Positions 1-6,614 of a stretch of 22,416 nucleotides of DNA are shown one piece after another (position 1 is the stretch's first letter; the number at the start of each line of letters is the position of its first letter). The notes beneath the pieces were generated by a model that was given only the letters and a program-made list of their open reading frames with translations, was not told where the DNA came from and ran no database searches. Position numbers and translations under genes: made by a program. This DNA is from a virus, in IMG/VR virus record IMGVR_UViG_3300017963_000779, positions 1 through 22,416 of that record; one strand, 5' to 3'.

Positions 1-938
1 ACCGTGCTGGTCAGCGTCTTTGATTCTCCGTAGTGGTTGGACGGTCGCGCGCTGGCCACCGTCTTGTCGCCGCTGAACAGGTCGGTGACCTCGACCTCGA
101 AGTTGCTTGGGTCGTTGTTGATGATGTTGACAAAGTAGTTCGCCTGGGTCGGGTCGCTGCTCAGGTTCTTGTACTCGAGGGTCAAGGAGTCGTCGACGTA
201 GACCTCTACGCCCCACTCGCCCGAGCTGTCCTCCTGGCCGTCCTTGAACAGGAGGCTCAGGTGCTTGTCGTTGCCCAGGTAGTCCTCGTTGGCCCGGGTC
301 AAGACGTACCGGTTCGCGGGGGTGCCCGCGCCGGCGGCCCAGTCTGTCGCCAGGTCCTGGTCGGCCTCGACGCTGATCACGCCGGCAGCCGTGTTTCCGA
401 CGATCCGGTAGGTCTTGGTCGTGACCTTCTTGAGCTGCAGCGTGCCGCCGGCCCACTCGTTCTCGACCATGGTGTCGCCGGTGTCGAGGGTCGTCGCTGT
501 CAGGTCGCCGCCGCCGGTGATCTCGTCGACATACGTCTTGCGCTGCCCGCCCCACTTGCCGCCGTTCTTCGCCTTCCACAGCGAGTGCTCGGCACGGCCG
601 GGGCCTCCGGTGTAACCGCCGCGGTTGTACACGGTCAGCTCGGCCTGGGCCTCGTCGCCCGCGGTGACGCGGTACGGGATCAGCTCGCCGGCGCCGCGAC
701 CGAGTCGATAGAAGTCCTGGGCCGCCTGGGGGCAGTCGCTCTGCTGGACCCGGCCGCCGTATCGCCGCTCGAACGAGCGCACGCCAGACGGGAACCCGGG
801 CTCTCCCACGGTGCCCTTCTCGTACTCGCCCACCATGATGGTGACGCCAAGAGGAGCCGCCTGGATCTCCTGCTCCGGCTCCTTCTCCTCGACTTGCACG
901 CCAGCGCCTAGCACTGGGCCGAAACGTCTCACGGCCAT
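1..938 (-). CDS. Tail sheath protein (N-terminal part; runs off the window)
   Basis: Contractile tail sheath subunit, which polymerises around the tail tube and shortens at infection. I translated this open frame by hand because it has no stop inside the window; 312 codons are visible from the ATG at 938. The start is fixed by a near-perfect AAGGAGGT site 7 nt upstream, and this site overlaps the TAA of the preceding 81-aa gene. Residues 29-49 (APLGVTIMVGEYEKG followed by GEPGFP) and the following FERRYGG, DFYRLG and IPYRVT blocks match the usual sheath N-terminal pattern of a PGV-type start, a G-E-x-x-x-G strand and an F-x-x-x-fG-G motif. Residues 268-284 (YFVNIINNDPSNFEVEV) fit the domain leading to the sheath core. 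The C-terminal subtilisin-like and handshake regions are not visible. Its presence implies a myovirus-type virion. The family call is by pattern recognition and is fairly sure. Confidence 0.82.
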   Translation of the reverse strand, partial: MAVRRFGPVLGAGVQVEEKEPEQEIQAAPLGVTIMVGEYEKGTVGEPGFPSGVRSFERRYGGRVQQSDCPQAAQDFYRLGRGAGELIPYRVTAGDEAQAELTVYNRGGYTGGPGRAEHSLWKAKNGGKWGGQRKTYVDEITGGGDLTATTLDTGDTMVENEWAGGTLQLKKVTTKTYRIVGNTAAGVISVEADQDLATDWAAGAGTPANRYVLTRANEDYLGNDKHLSLLFKDGQEDSSGEWGVEVYVDDSLTLEYKNLSSDPTQANYFVNIINNDPSNFEVEVTDLFSGDKTVASARPSNHYGESKTLTST

Positions 939-951
939 GATTTCAACCTCC

Positions 952-1197
952 TTAAATCACACAGGTTTCTAATCCCTGTCGTGATCCATGGTGGAGCAAC
1001 TCATAAGGTCTGAACTGGGTACCCTTTTTAGAGTTGCAAGATTTGCACCGATAGTAAACACGCATTCGATCTGCAGTATCTGGATTTTCTAATCGCCTGC
1101 ATGTTTTGCAAACACTTCTACGCCCGTCTTTTCGATCGCATTGGCGATGAAACGATTCCAAATGTTTGAATTCTTTACACTGTGCGCAACGTTTCAT
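952..1197 (-). CDS. 81-aa zinc-knuckle protein, possible internally deleted endonuclease VII
   Basis: Small cysteine-rich protein, probably zinc-binding. ATG at 1197 with AAGGG 5 nt upstream; the TAA overlaps the ribosome binding site of the sheath gene. It has C4-x2-C7, C30-x2-C33 and C51-x2-C54 pairs. The first two pairs have exactly the spacing (23 residues from C7 to C30) seen in the endonuclease VII gene at 14130-14597 (C7/C10 and C33/C36). C51-K-S-C-N-S also resembles that protein's last knuckle (C-P-R-C-N-S), but the intervening DHDHKTG catalytic block is absent. By my count the gene is about 43% GC (105 of 246), far below its neighbours, which suggests recent transfer. It could instead be an independent zinc-finger protein. 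The reading frame continues open upstream of 1197 into the neighbouring gene, but that part has shadow-like composition. Confidence 0.68.
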   Translation of the reverse strand: MKRCAQCKEFKHLESFHRQCDRKDGRRSVCKTCRRLENPDTADRMRVYYRCKSCNSKKGTQFRPYELLHHGSRQGLETCVI

Positions 1198-1205
1198 TTC
1201 AACCC

Positions 1206-2573
1206 TTACGGCTCTGGGACCTCGAACTCCTCTGTCTCGGTGGTGGGCACAGGGGCCTCTGCCGCCAGCGCCTCCTGCTCCTCGAGGGAGTCTATCCGGT
1301 TGTATCCCAGGTTCGTTGTCAGCACCCCGTAGGTGTCGCGCGCCCTTGAAAGCTGAACCGCGACGTCTTCGACGCGGAAAGTGACCCGGTTGATCCTGAG
1401 GTCCGAGCTGTTCTCGACCGGGTTGACCGCGGTGAACTCCTCGATCAGCCAGATCCGGTATCTCCTGTCGGTTGCTCGGCTCCTCAGAAACGGCCCCGCC
1501 TCGCTGGCCGGCCCCTCCTCGAGGAGCCTCATGAACGCCTCCTGCAGGCGGTGCTGCTGGCGGGTCCGGTCCGTCCGGAGCTCCGCGGTCACCTCGAAAG
1601 TCATTCTCCTGGGGGGCGGAACCTCTACGGCCGCCCCGGTGTCTTTCCTGACGATACCCGAAGTTCCCCACAGAGGGTATGAAGATGAGCGAACGGCGTT
1701 CGTGTCCCTCAGAATGATCTGGGGAAGTTTGGACACCTCCTCGAAGTCCTGGTGGGTGTCCCAGGCCACCTCGGGCGCCACCAGCAACCTGAGGTACGGC
1801 TGGGACGCTATCGGGATCGAGGAACTCAGCGTGATCTCTCTGGTCCCGCCGTCGTAGCTGGACAGCAGGTCTACGAGGTGGTCGGGGTCTAGCGTGTCGT
1901 CGAACACCGCGTCAACCCCTGCGATGTTCAGGTTCGCGCCGGCCCCCTCCTTCATGTAGTCGTCGAGGTCTATGGTCGAGGTCGCCGAGCCGAGCGGGGG
2001 AAGCGCGGCGTCCACGATGAACTGCAGCTCGTCCTGAAACGTCGCCACCAAGGAGTCGAGCAGCGCGTCGTCTATCCAGTCGACCGGACCCTCCCACATG
2101 ACCTTCACGAGCTCGACAGCTGGGGTGACCTTGCTGTTCGTGGTAGCCAAGTTGACTACCACGGCGAACTTCCTGGCCGTGACGTCGAGCGTCGCCAGGT
2201 TGGCGTTGATCTCGGCCTCGGTGTTCCACTCTCCCGCTCCGGCCGCGGACCACATGGCGCCGTCCCACCACATCTCGTCCGTGCCGTCGAAGATCCTGAG
2301 CCCGATAGAGGTGTCGTCCGGGGTGGTGGCAAACACCTGCACCATGTTCAACGAGCGCATGGCTTGGGGCTCGTAGGTGCGGGATCGGGCCGAAATGTCA
2401 GCGTCCGTTGAGTATCTGGGACCCGCCAAGGTGTCGACCAGCTTCAGCTTGACCTGGTGGTCCTCTGGGTCGAGCCTGATCTTGGCGCTGTCCGAGAGCA
2501 CGAGCCCGCTCCTGGGGTCGAAGCCCTGCCCAGGGATCCAGCACACGTCGGTGATCACTCGCGCCGTCTGCAT
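1206..2573 (-). CDS. Virion structural protein, 455 aa, neck/tail junction region
   Basis: Function not recognised. Its position between the gp10-like neck gene and the tail sheath suggests a role at the head-tail junction or tail completion. ATG at 2573 lies one base after the TGA of the upstream gene (TGAcATG), so translation is probably coupled. The protein is mixed alpha/beta, with no signal peptide or membrane segment. The second half (about residues 320-430) contains TFEVTAELRTD, a helical RTRQQHRLQEAFMRLLEEG stretch, and YRIWLIEEFTAV followed by RVTFRVEDVAVQL. The alternation of strands and one helix is compatible with a tail-terminator-like fold, but that is inference from context. 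The C-terminus is an acidic tail rich in E, P and T. The TAA at 1206 lies 8 nt before the start of the low-GC 81-aa gene. The gene is certain; the function is open. Confidence 0.85.
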   Translation of the reverse strand: MQTARVITDVCWIPGQGFDPRSGLVLSDSAKIRLDPEDHQVKLKLVDTLAGPRYSTDADISARSRTYEPQAMRSLNMVQVFATTPDDTSIGLRIFDGTDEMWWDGAMWSAAGAGEWNTEAEINANLATLDVTARKFAVVVNLATTNSKVTPAVELVKVMWEGPVDWIDDALLDSLVATFQDELQFIVDAALPPLGSATSTIDLDDYMKEGAGANLNIAGVDAVFDDTLDPDHLVDLLSSYDGGTREITLSSSIPIASQPYLRLLVAPEVAWDTHQDFEEVSKLPQIILRDTNAVRSSSYPLWGTSGIVRKDTGAAVEVPPPRRMTFEVTAELRTDRTRQQHRLQEAFMRLLEEGPASEAGPFLRSRATDRRYRIWLIEEFTAVNPVENSSDLRINRVTFRVEDVAVQLSRARDTYGVLTTNLGYNRIDSLEEQEALAAEAPVPTTETEEFEVPEP

Positions 2574-2574
2574 G

Positions 2575-3153
2575 TCACAGCCTCTTCATGGCCCGCCGCA
2601 CCCCCTCCCGGATGCTGGCCACGATGGCCGGCGTCTGGGACTCGAACGGCTCCTTTATGAACGGGCGGCCCCTTATGATCCAGGTCCTGGATCCGCCGCC
2701 GCCATTGAACCTGACCCCGCCCCCCTGTCGCTCCCTCAGCTTGGCGAACACGGCGGCCCTGACCTCGGGGGTGACCTTGATCGTTGCGCCCTCGTGCAAC
2801 ATCATGGCCACGTTGTGCAGCGACTTCCCGTCCCGGTTCTTGGCCGTCCTCGTGACGCCCACCTGGCCAACTATAGCGTTTGGCCTGAAGCTGACGTCAG
2901 TCTCTATTCCCTGCCTCAGGTCCCCGCGGTCTACCAGAGGCCTGCTGGAACCTTTGATGAGCACCGTCAGTGGGGAGTTGGGCACCCCGTGCCGCTCCGA
3001 GTTGATATACTCGTGTACCTCCCGGCGGAGCATCTCCGCGGATCGCCTCATCTGGTGCCCGACCTCGCGGCGGAGGACGGACCGCACGTGCTGCGCCCCG
3101 AGCGCTCGCTCGAGCTTGTCGAACCCCTTGACGGTGACGTCCACGCTCATCAT
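2575..3153 (-). CDS. HK97 gp10-like neck / tail-completion protein
   Basis: Probable neck protein that helps join the filled head to the tail. 192 aa; the ATG at 3153 overlaps the TGA of the upstream head-closure-like gene by 4 nt, and a second ATG follows directly at 3150. The family-type features are the N-terminal VDVTVKGFDKLERAL, a long amphipathic helix with paired Arg and Glu (about residues 25-55), and the conserved-looking block MMLHEGATIKVTPEVRAAVFAKL (about residues 116-138). The HEGATI-vTPEvR block is typical of HK97 gp10-like proteins. A Gly-rich turn (RFNGGGGSRTW) precedes RGRPFIKEPF, and the RPF-rpA ending is also typical of this family. Its place after the connector and head-closure genes and before tail genes agrees. 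The assignment is moderately sure. Confidence 0.72.
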   Translation of the reverse strand: MMSVDVTVKGFDKLERALGAQHVRSVLRREVGHQMRRSAEMLRREVHEYINSERHGVPNSPLTVLIKGSSRPLVDRGDLRQGIETDVSFRPNAIVGQVGVTRTAKNRDGKSLHNVAMMLHEGATIKVTPEVRAAVFAKLRERQGGGVRFNGGGGSRTWIIRGRPFIKEPFESQTPAIVASIREGVRRAMKRL

Positions 3154-3608
3154 TCGCTGGGGCTCCTATCGTCAAAGTCGATCTCCAGCAGCGTGTGTCC
3201 GCCCTGATCTTGGTACCCAGCCACGTCCCTGAAGTAGACCACGTACAGATTCACCGCCCTGCGCCCTATCTTGACTATCCTGTCGCCGCGCGCGATGCCG
3301 AAGTCCACGGTCCCGTCCACGTTCTCGGTCGCGATGCCGTCCGCGATCAGGTCGACGAGGCGCACCAACAGGTACCCCTTGTACTCGAACTCGGGCCCTC
3401 CCCCGCTCTTGAAGCTGGGCTTGGCGACGTGGCCGGCGTTCCAGTTGACCTGGGCCTCGAGCTCGACCTCGGAGCCCGTGTCGGGGGCGTCACCGGACCT
3501 CCAGAGCGTCAGCACCGGCTCCCTGGCCCTGGCGTCGTAGCGCGTCACCGACGCGTTCTGGCGCCGTATGGTGCACGGTAGCGGGTGTATGAGCGTGGGG
3601 ATCGGCAT
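3150..3608 (-). CDS. Head-closure / head-tail adaptor-like protein
   Basis: 152-aa protein in the position of a head-closure (SPP1 gp16-like) adaptor: directly after the connector gene and before the gp10-like neck gene. ATG at 3608 follows the TAA of the connector gene at once (TAAcATG), and its own stop overlaps the next start by 4 nt. Beta strands dominate: SVTRYDAR, PVLTLWRSGD, EVELEAQVNW, KGYLLVRLVDLI, then a GIARGDRIVKIG turn and VNLYVVYFRDVAG. The central turn 'G-x-x-R-G-D-R-I' resembles the small-barrel layout of stopper proteins. I do not see a diagnostic motif, so the role rests mainly on gene order. The short acidic C-terminus ends DDRSPSE. Confidence 0.6.
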   Translation of the reverse strand: MPIPTLIHPLPCTIRRQNASVTRYDARAREPVLTLWRSGDAPDTGSEVELEAQVNWNAGHVAKPSFKSGGGPEFEYKGYLLVRLVDLIADGIATENVDGTVDFGIARGDRIVKIGRRAVNLYVVYFRDVAGYQDQGGHTLLEIDFDDRSPSE

Positions 3609-3609
3609 G

Positions 3610-4617
3610 TTACAGGATCCCCCTTCCGACGAACCGCCTGTAGGTGGTCCGCGGCGCCCTGATCACGATCGGGGCCTTGTACATCGCCAGGATCATGTCC
3701 ACCTCGGTCAGCCCCGTGCCGGTCAGGCTCCACATTTTGCTCGTCGCAGTCGCGTCCGAGTACTCTAGCCGGTGTCGATCCGTCTCCTCCTCCACCACCG
3801 GCCCCGCGGCCGCAGCCCCGGCCGTCCACAGCGGGGAGCGCCTCGCCGCCCTCACCACGAGCAGCTTCAGCGCGTACTTGATAGGCTCGGGCGTGGTCCC
3901 GTCGGCCTCGACGTAGCCGAACGACCCTTCAAGTCTTTGATTCTTTTCACCTATCTCGAACACCTCCCCTTGGCGGACGAGCGGCCCCGCCCCGGTGAAG
4001 ATGTCGACCTCGTCGGTGACCAGCCTGACCCTGGGGTTCTTACGGTCGTCGGGGCCGTCCTCTCCGCGCCCGGCGTAGGCGTGGAAGCGGTCGGCGCCCA
4101 GCGCGTTGTCGAAGTCGTCGTTGATGTACAAGTTGGTCACCGCGATGATCGGGACCGGGAACTGGGCCAGCGTGGTTCCGTTCCCGTCGAAGTCCCACGT
4201 CATCTGGCGCGCCACGAACCACTGGTGGGTCAGCCTCTCGATCACCCCCTGCCACACCTGGATCAGGGTCAGCAGCGTGCCGTCGCTCACCGACGTCGGA
4301 ACCCCCTCGCCCCGCATGTCGTCGACCGACACGTAGGTCCCCTCGTCGGAGCCCTGCATCGGGTCTGACAGCGAGGACTCGAGGCTGCTCACGCTGTTGA
4401 AGTAGCTGACCTTGTACCAGTAGGACGGGTCGCCCGCGGTGTCGTCGTACTGGTACACGGTCTGCCCCGCCACCAGCGTGATCCTGGTCGCCAACCCCGT
4501 GATCTCGGAGTACGCCCCGGCCTCCCCGGTCGTGGACCGGTACACCTTCATCACGTCGAAGTTGCTCATCACGTTGTCGAGGTTCTCGACCGTGATCGTC
4601 AGCTTGATCGTTGCCAT
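3610..4617 (-). CDS. FN3-like domain fused to head-tail connector protein
   Basis: 335 aa, ATG at 4617 with a GGAGGT site upstream. Residues 1-90 look like a fibronectin type III-like beta sandwich: KLTITVENLDNV, then VYRSTTGEAGAYSEI, a TVYQYDD strand, YWYKVSYFNS with its Tyr/Trp core, and the closing SSLSDPMQG. From about residue 92 a different domain begins (YVSVDDMRGEGVPTSVSDG, followed by helices LLTLIQVWQGVIERLTHQWF). This is the usual start of gp6/gp15-like connector proteins that form the ring below the portal. The middle (WDFDGNGTTLAQFPVPIIAVTNLYIND) is also typical of connector proteins. The C-terminus is basic (TTYRRFVGRGIL). The FN3 domain probably projects outward from the neck. 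The domain boundary is my estimate. Confidence 0.7.
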   Translation of the reverse strand: MATIKLTITVENLDNVMSNFDVMKVYRSTTGEAGAYSEITGLATRITLVAGQTVYQYDDTAGDPSYWYKVSYFNSVSSLESSLSDPMQGSDEGTYVSVDDMRGEGVPTSVSDGTLLTLIQVWQGVIERLTHQWFVARQMTWDFDGNGTTLAQFPVPIIAVTNLYINDDFDNALGADRFHAYAGRGEDGPDDRKNPRVRLVTDEVDIFTGAGPLVRQGEVFEIGEKNQRLEGSFGYVEADGTTPEPIKYALKLLVVRAARRSPLWTAGAAAAGPVVEEETDRHRLEYSDATATSKMWSLTGTGLTEVDMILAMYKAPIVIRAPRTTYRRFVGRGIL

Positions 4618-4632
4618 CTCAACCTCCGGGGA

Positions 4633-5112
4633 TCACACGCTGTCGGCGTCGACGATCCTGGGCCTCAGGTCGTCGGCGACCTGTATCTCCGGCTTCTTCT
4701 CGCCCGCCGTCAGTGACGGGGCCCCGACGTCGTCCTCGTCCTCGGTCGCCCCCACCGAGGGAACGATCACCTTTGCTGATTCTAACCCGGGACGCAGCTC
4801 GAGCGATTCCCTGATGAGCGGGACGCCCCCGTCGGCCCCGCCCCCGGTGGTCTCAAGTGCGTTCTCGTACGCGGCGAACAGCACGTCCCCAGGGTCGGTG
4901 GGGTTTCCCACCCCGGCGGTGGGGGCCAGCTTCATCACGAACTGGCCGAGCGCTGGACCGCTCTCGATGTAGCCGTTGTCCAGCTCGGCCTTGAGCTGCT
5001 GCCCGTTTAGGAAAATTATAAGAGTTCCTGGCACGTAAGGGTTCGGCACGTAGAAGATCGTGTTTGCGTCGTCCACGGTGCCGCTGACCTCGTCTATTCG
5101 CAAGAGCCCCAC
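4633..5112 (-). CDS. 'NG' beta-domain virion protein with acidic tail (paralogue B)
   Basis: 159 aa, GTG start at 5112, one base after the TGA of the upstream gene and 6 nt downstream of GGGAGG. Residues 1-85 align by eye with the upstream 77-aa protein: PYVPGTLIIFLNGQQL against PFVTGTLQIWHNGVLL, LDNGYIES against LDNGFTEV, FVMKLAPTAG against FQMKLAPRAG, and GDVLFAAYENA against GDVLYSFYREA. This is the common phage structural beta module (strand-N-G turn-strand, then G-D-v-l-x-x-x-Y). Residues 86-159 are an unrelated, low-complexity acidic extension ending in DADSV. It closes the fibre/decoration block just before the connector genes. The role is probably a virion surface or baseplate accessory; the exact function is unknown. 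Confidence 0.75.
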   Translation of the reverse strand: MGLLRIDEVSGTVDDANTIFYVPNPYVPGTLIIFLNGQQLKAELDNGYIESGPALGQFVMKLAPTAGVGNPTDPGDVLFAAYENALETTGGGADGGVPLIRESLELRPGLESAKVIVPSVGATEDEDDVGAPSLTAGEKKPEIQVADDLRPRIVDADSV

Positions 5113-5113
5113 G

Positions 5114-5347
5114 TCACGCCTCCCGGTAGAAGCTGTACAGGACGTCGCCCGCGCGCGGCGCCAGCTTCATCTGGAACAGCCCGTTGGGGGGATCCACCTC
5201 GGTAAAGCCGTTGTCGAGATCGTCCCTCAGCAGAACACCGTTGTGCCAGATCTGAAGCGTTCCCGTCACGAAAGGGGCAACGGTGGCGAAGTCCTGATTG
5301 AAGCCGTCGATCAGGCCGACGATCTCCTTGATCCTGGGGTAGCTCAA
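5114..5347 (-). CDS. 'NG' beta-domain virion protein, 77 aa (paralogue A)
   Basis: Small single-domain protein, the shorter member of a tandem pair with the gene at 4633-5112. The start is a TTG at 5347 that overlaps the TGA of the upstream hydrolase-like gene (TTGA), with GAGAGGG a few bases upstream. No ATG is available near the right position. After an N-terminal helix (RIKEIVGLIDGF) comes the beta module TLQIWHNGVLL, a LDNGFTEVDPPNG hairpin, and the closing AGDVLYSFYREA. The same layout of an N-G turn and G-D-v-i-type closing strand is seen at the C-terminus of the 563-aa protein (residues about 515-563: VFVFLNGRLL and GDVIISLGL). The module may therefore be a shared oligomerisation or surface domain in this virion. 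Confidence 0.72.
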   Translation of the reverse strand: MSYPRIKEIVGLIDGFNQDFATVAPFVTGTLQIWHNGVLLRDDLDNGFTEVDPPNGLFQMKLAPRAGDVLYSFYREA

Positions 5348-5874
5348 GACACCCTCTCGAAGGCCTGCAGCTTCTCAACCTCGGCCAAAAGCTCGGGGGC
5401 GGTGGTCGTCTCCTCGTCCATGCCGGGCAGAACGATGTCGGGCCGAGCAGCCATGTCCCCGGCCTTGCGAAGGAAACGGATCACGAACTCGGTGCAGATC
5501 ATGGTCTTGGGGCTGCGGATCGCCAGGTGGCGGACCACTCCTCCGAACAGTTTGCGCAGCCCGGTTACCCCGGCGTTCCAGTACCCGTACTCGTTGCCGA
5601 CCCACCCCGCCCTGATCGCCTCGCGCATCACCGGGGCGGCGTCCAGGTCCCTGACCATGAATGCGGCGACCACGTTCTTGTCCGAGGTCCTTATCTCCGG
5701 AAGCACGCCGCGAGCGCCGGCGCCGAACTCGACGTCGGTCCCGAGGTCCGACCAGTCCACCCTGATGAAGGTGTGGGTCGGCTTGACCGGCCTCTCTCCG
5801 AAGGGGGTGGTGAACCACCTGATGATCTTGCTCATCCAGCTGTTTCCGGCCGAGAATCCTACCACGAGATTCAT
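5344..5874 (-). CDS. Putative permuted NlpC/P60-like (YiiX-type) cysteine hydrolase
   Basis: 176 aa. I place the start at ATG 5874, which overlaps the upstream TGA by 4 nt; the open frame extends further up but only as shadow of the neighbouring gene. The layout resembles circularly permuted papain-like enzymes (YiiX/YaeF group). GFSAGNSWMSKIIRWFTTPFG comes first, then H34 in KPTHTFIRV, E49 in DVEFGAGARGVLPEI, the GNEYGYWNAGV segment (residues 93-103), and C127 in MICTEFVIRFLRKAG. In that fold the Cys comes after the His, with the Cys at the head of a helix, as here. Family members are amidases, peptidases or lipid-modifying enzymes. Lying inside a fibre/decoration gene block, it may act on the host envelope or modify a virion protein. 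The fold call is motif-based; the substrate is unknown. Confidence 0.62.
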   Translation of the reverse strand: MNLVVGFSAGNSWMSKIIRWFTTPFGERPVKPTHTFIRVDWSDLGTDVEFGAGARGVLPEIRTSDKNVVAAFMVRDLDAAPVMREAIRAGWVGNEYGYWNAGVTGLRKLFGGVVRHLAIRSPKTMICTEFVIRFLRKAGDMAARPDIVLPGMDEETTTAPELLAEVEKLQAFERVS

Positions 5875-6602
5875 GTCACGTTCTTCCTGTACCAGAGCAT
5901 CCACGCGGACAGCGTGCCCGCCCCGGCCGACGTCTTGGTCACCTCGATGACCAATTTCCAGTTGTTGTGTATCCACTCGGACTTGTACGCGTCTATGTCG
6001 AGGACCCCGAGCGGGTGGCCCATCGGCATGTTCCGCATGAAGTAGATCTCAATCTGCATGTCCAGCAGGTGCCAGCCTGCCGTCCCAGGGGTCTTCGCGG
6101 TCGGCGTCACGGCGCCGGTATCGCGGTCGACGTCCCAGTAACCGGCGTCAGAGGCGTCCACTGGCACCGCGGCGTCCAGGTCGATGTCGTAGCCGCCCGG
6201 GCCGCCGAACGACGGCACTAACACGTTGTAGCCCTCCCCGGTGTCGACCAGGTTGCAGTTTCCGGTCCCGCCGCCGTTGGGGGTGACCTGGTTGGCCGGC
6301 ATGCGGACCTTAAAGTCGAACCTGTCGTCGTGGGTCCAGTTGTCAACCGGGCTGTACGTCAGCTGGCCGTCGTGCACCTCCACCGGCTCGAGCAGGTCGA
6401 TCACCACGTCCTTGGTTGCGGGCCCGGTGAAGTCCAGGTTCATCTTCGTCCCGCTGCCGCGCCCGCTGTCAGGGGGCGTCGGGTTGAGGTCGTCTCCGGC
6501 CCCGGTGAACCAGGTCCACCACCCCTTGCTCATCGGGGCATTGACCACGTTCAACCTGCCGTCGGCCTCGGTGGGCGTTCCAAGTGACACGTACATCGGC
6601 AT
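5871..6602 (-). CDS. Virion structural protein, 243 aa, fibre block
   Basis: Unrecognised, probably beta-rich surface or fibre-associated protein. ATG at 6602 with GGAGAG 8 nt upstream; a second in-frame ATG (MPM) is two codons later. The sequence is rich in Gly, Asp, Trp and Pro. Strands alternate with short loops: VIDLLEPVEVHDGQLTYS, DRFDFKVRMPAN, YDIDLDAAVPVD and WHLLDMQIEIYFMRN, then WKLVIEVTKTSAGAGTLSAWMLWYRKN at the C-terminus. Trp is frequent, including a WWTW cluster near residue 28. There is no signal peptide or membrane segment. It sits between the repeat-bearing fibre protein and the hydrolase-like gene, with a 4-nt overlap to the latter. This suggests the two are made together. 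Confidence 0.78.
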   Translation of the reverse strand: MPMYVSLGTPTEADGRLNVVNAPMSKGWWTWFTGAGDDLNPTPPDSGRGSGTKMNLDFTGPATKDVVIDLLEPVEVHDGQLTYSPVDNWTHDDRFDFKVRMPANQVTPNGGGTGNCNLVDTGEGYNVLVPSFGGPGGYDIDLDAAVPVDASDAGYWDVDRDTGAVTPTAKTPGTAGWHLLDMQIEIYFMRNMPMGHPLGVLDIDAYKSEWIHNNWKLVIEVTKTSAGAGTLSAWMLWYRKNVT

Positions 6603-6614
6603 CGTTGTTCTCTC

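Noticed and set aside
33-911. Plus-strand frame of 292 codons opposite the tail sheath gene
   Set aside because: Val/Leu/Ala-rich shadow of the sheath reading frame; no ribosome binding site or domain.
1198-1671. N-terminal extension of the 81-aa zinc-knuckle gene
   Set aside because: The extra 158 residues are an Arg/Gly/Pro-rich frame-shifted reading of the 455-aa gene. The ATG at 1197 has its own ribosome binding site.
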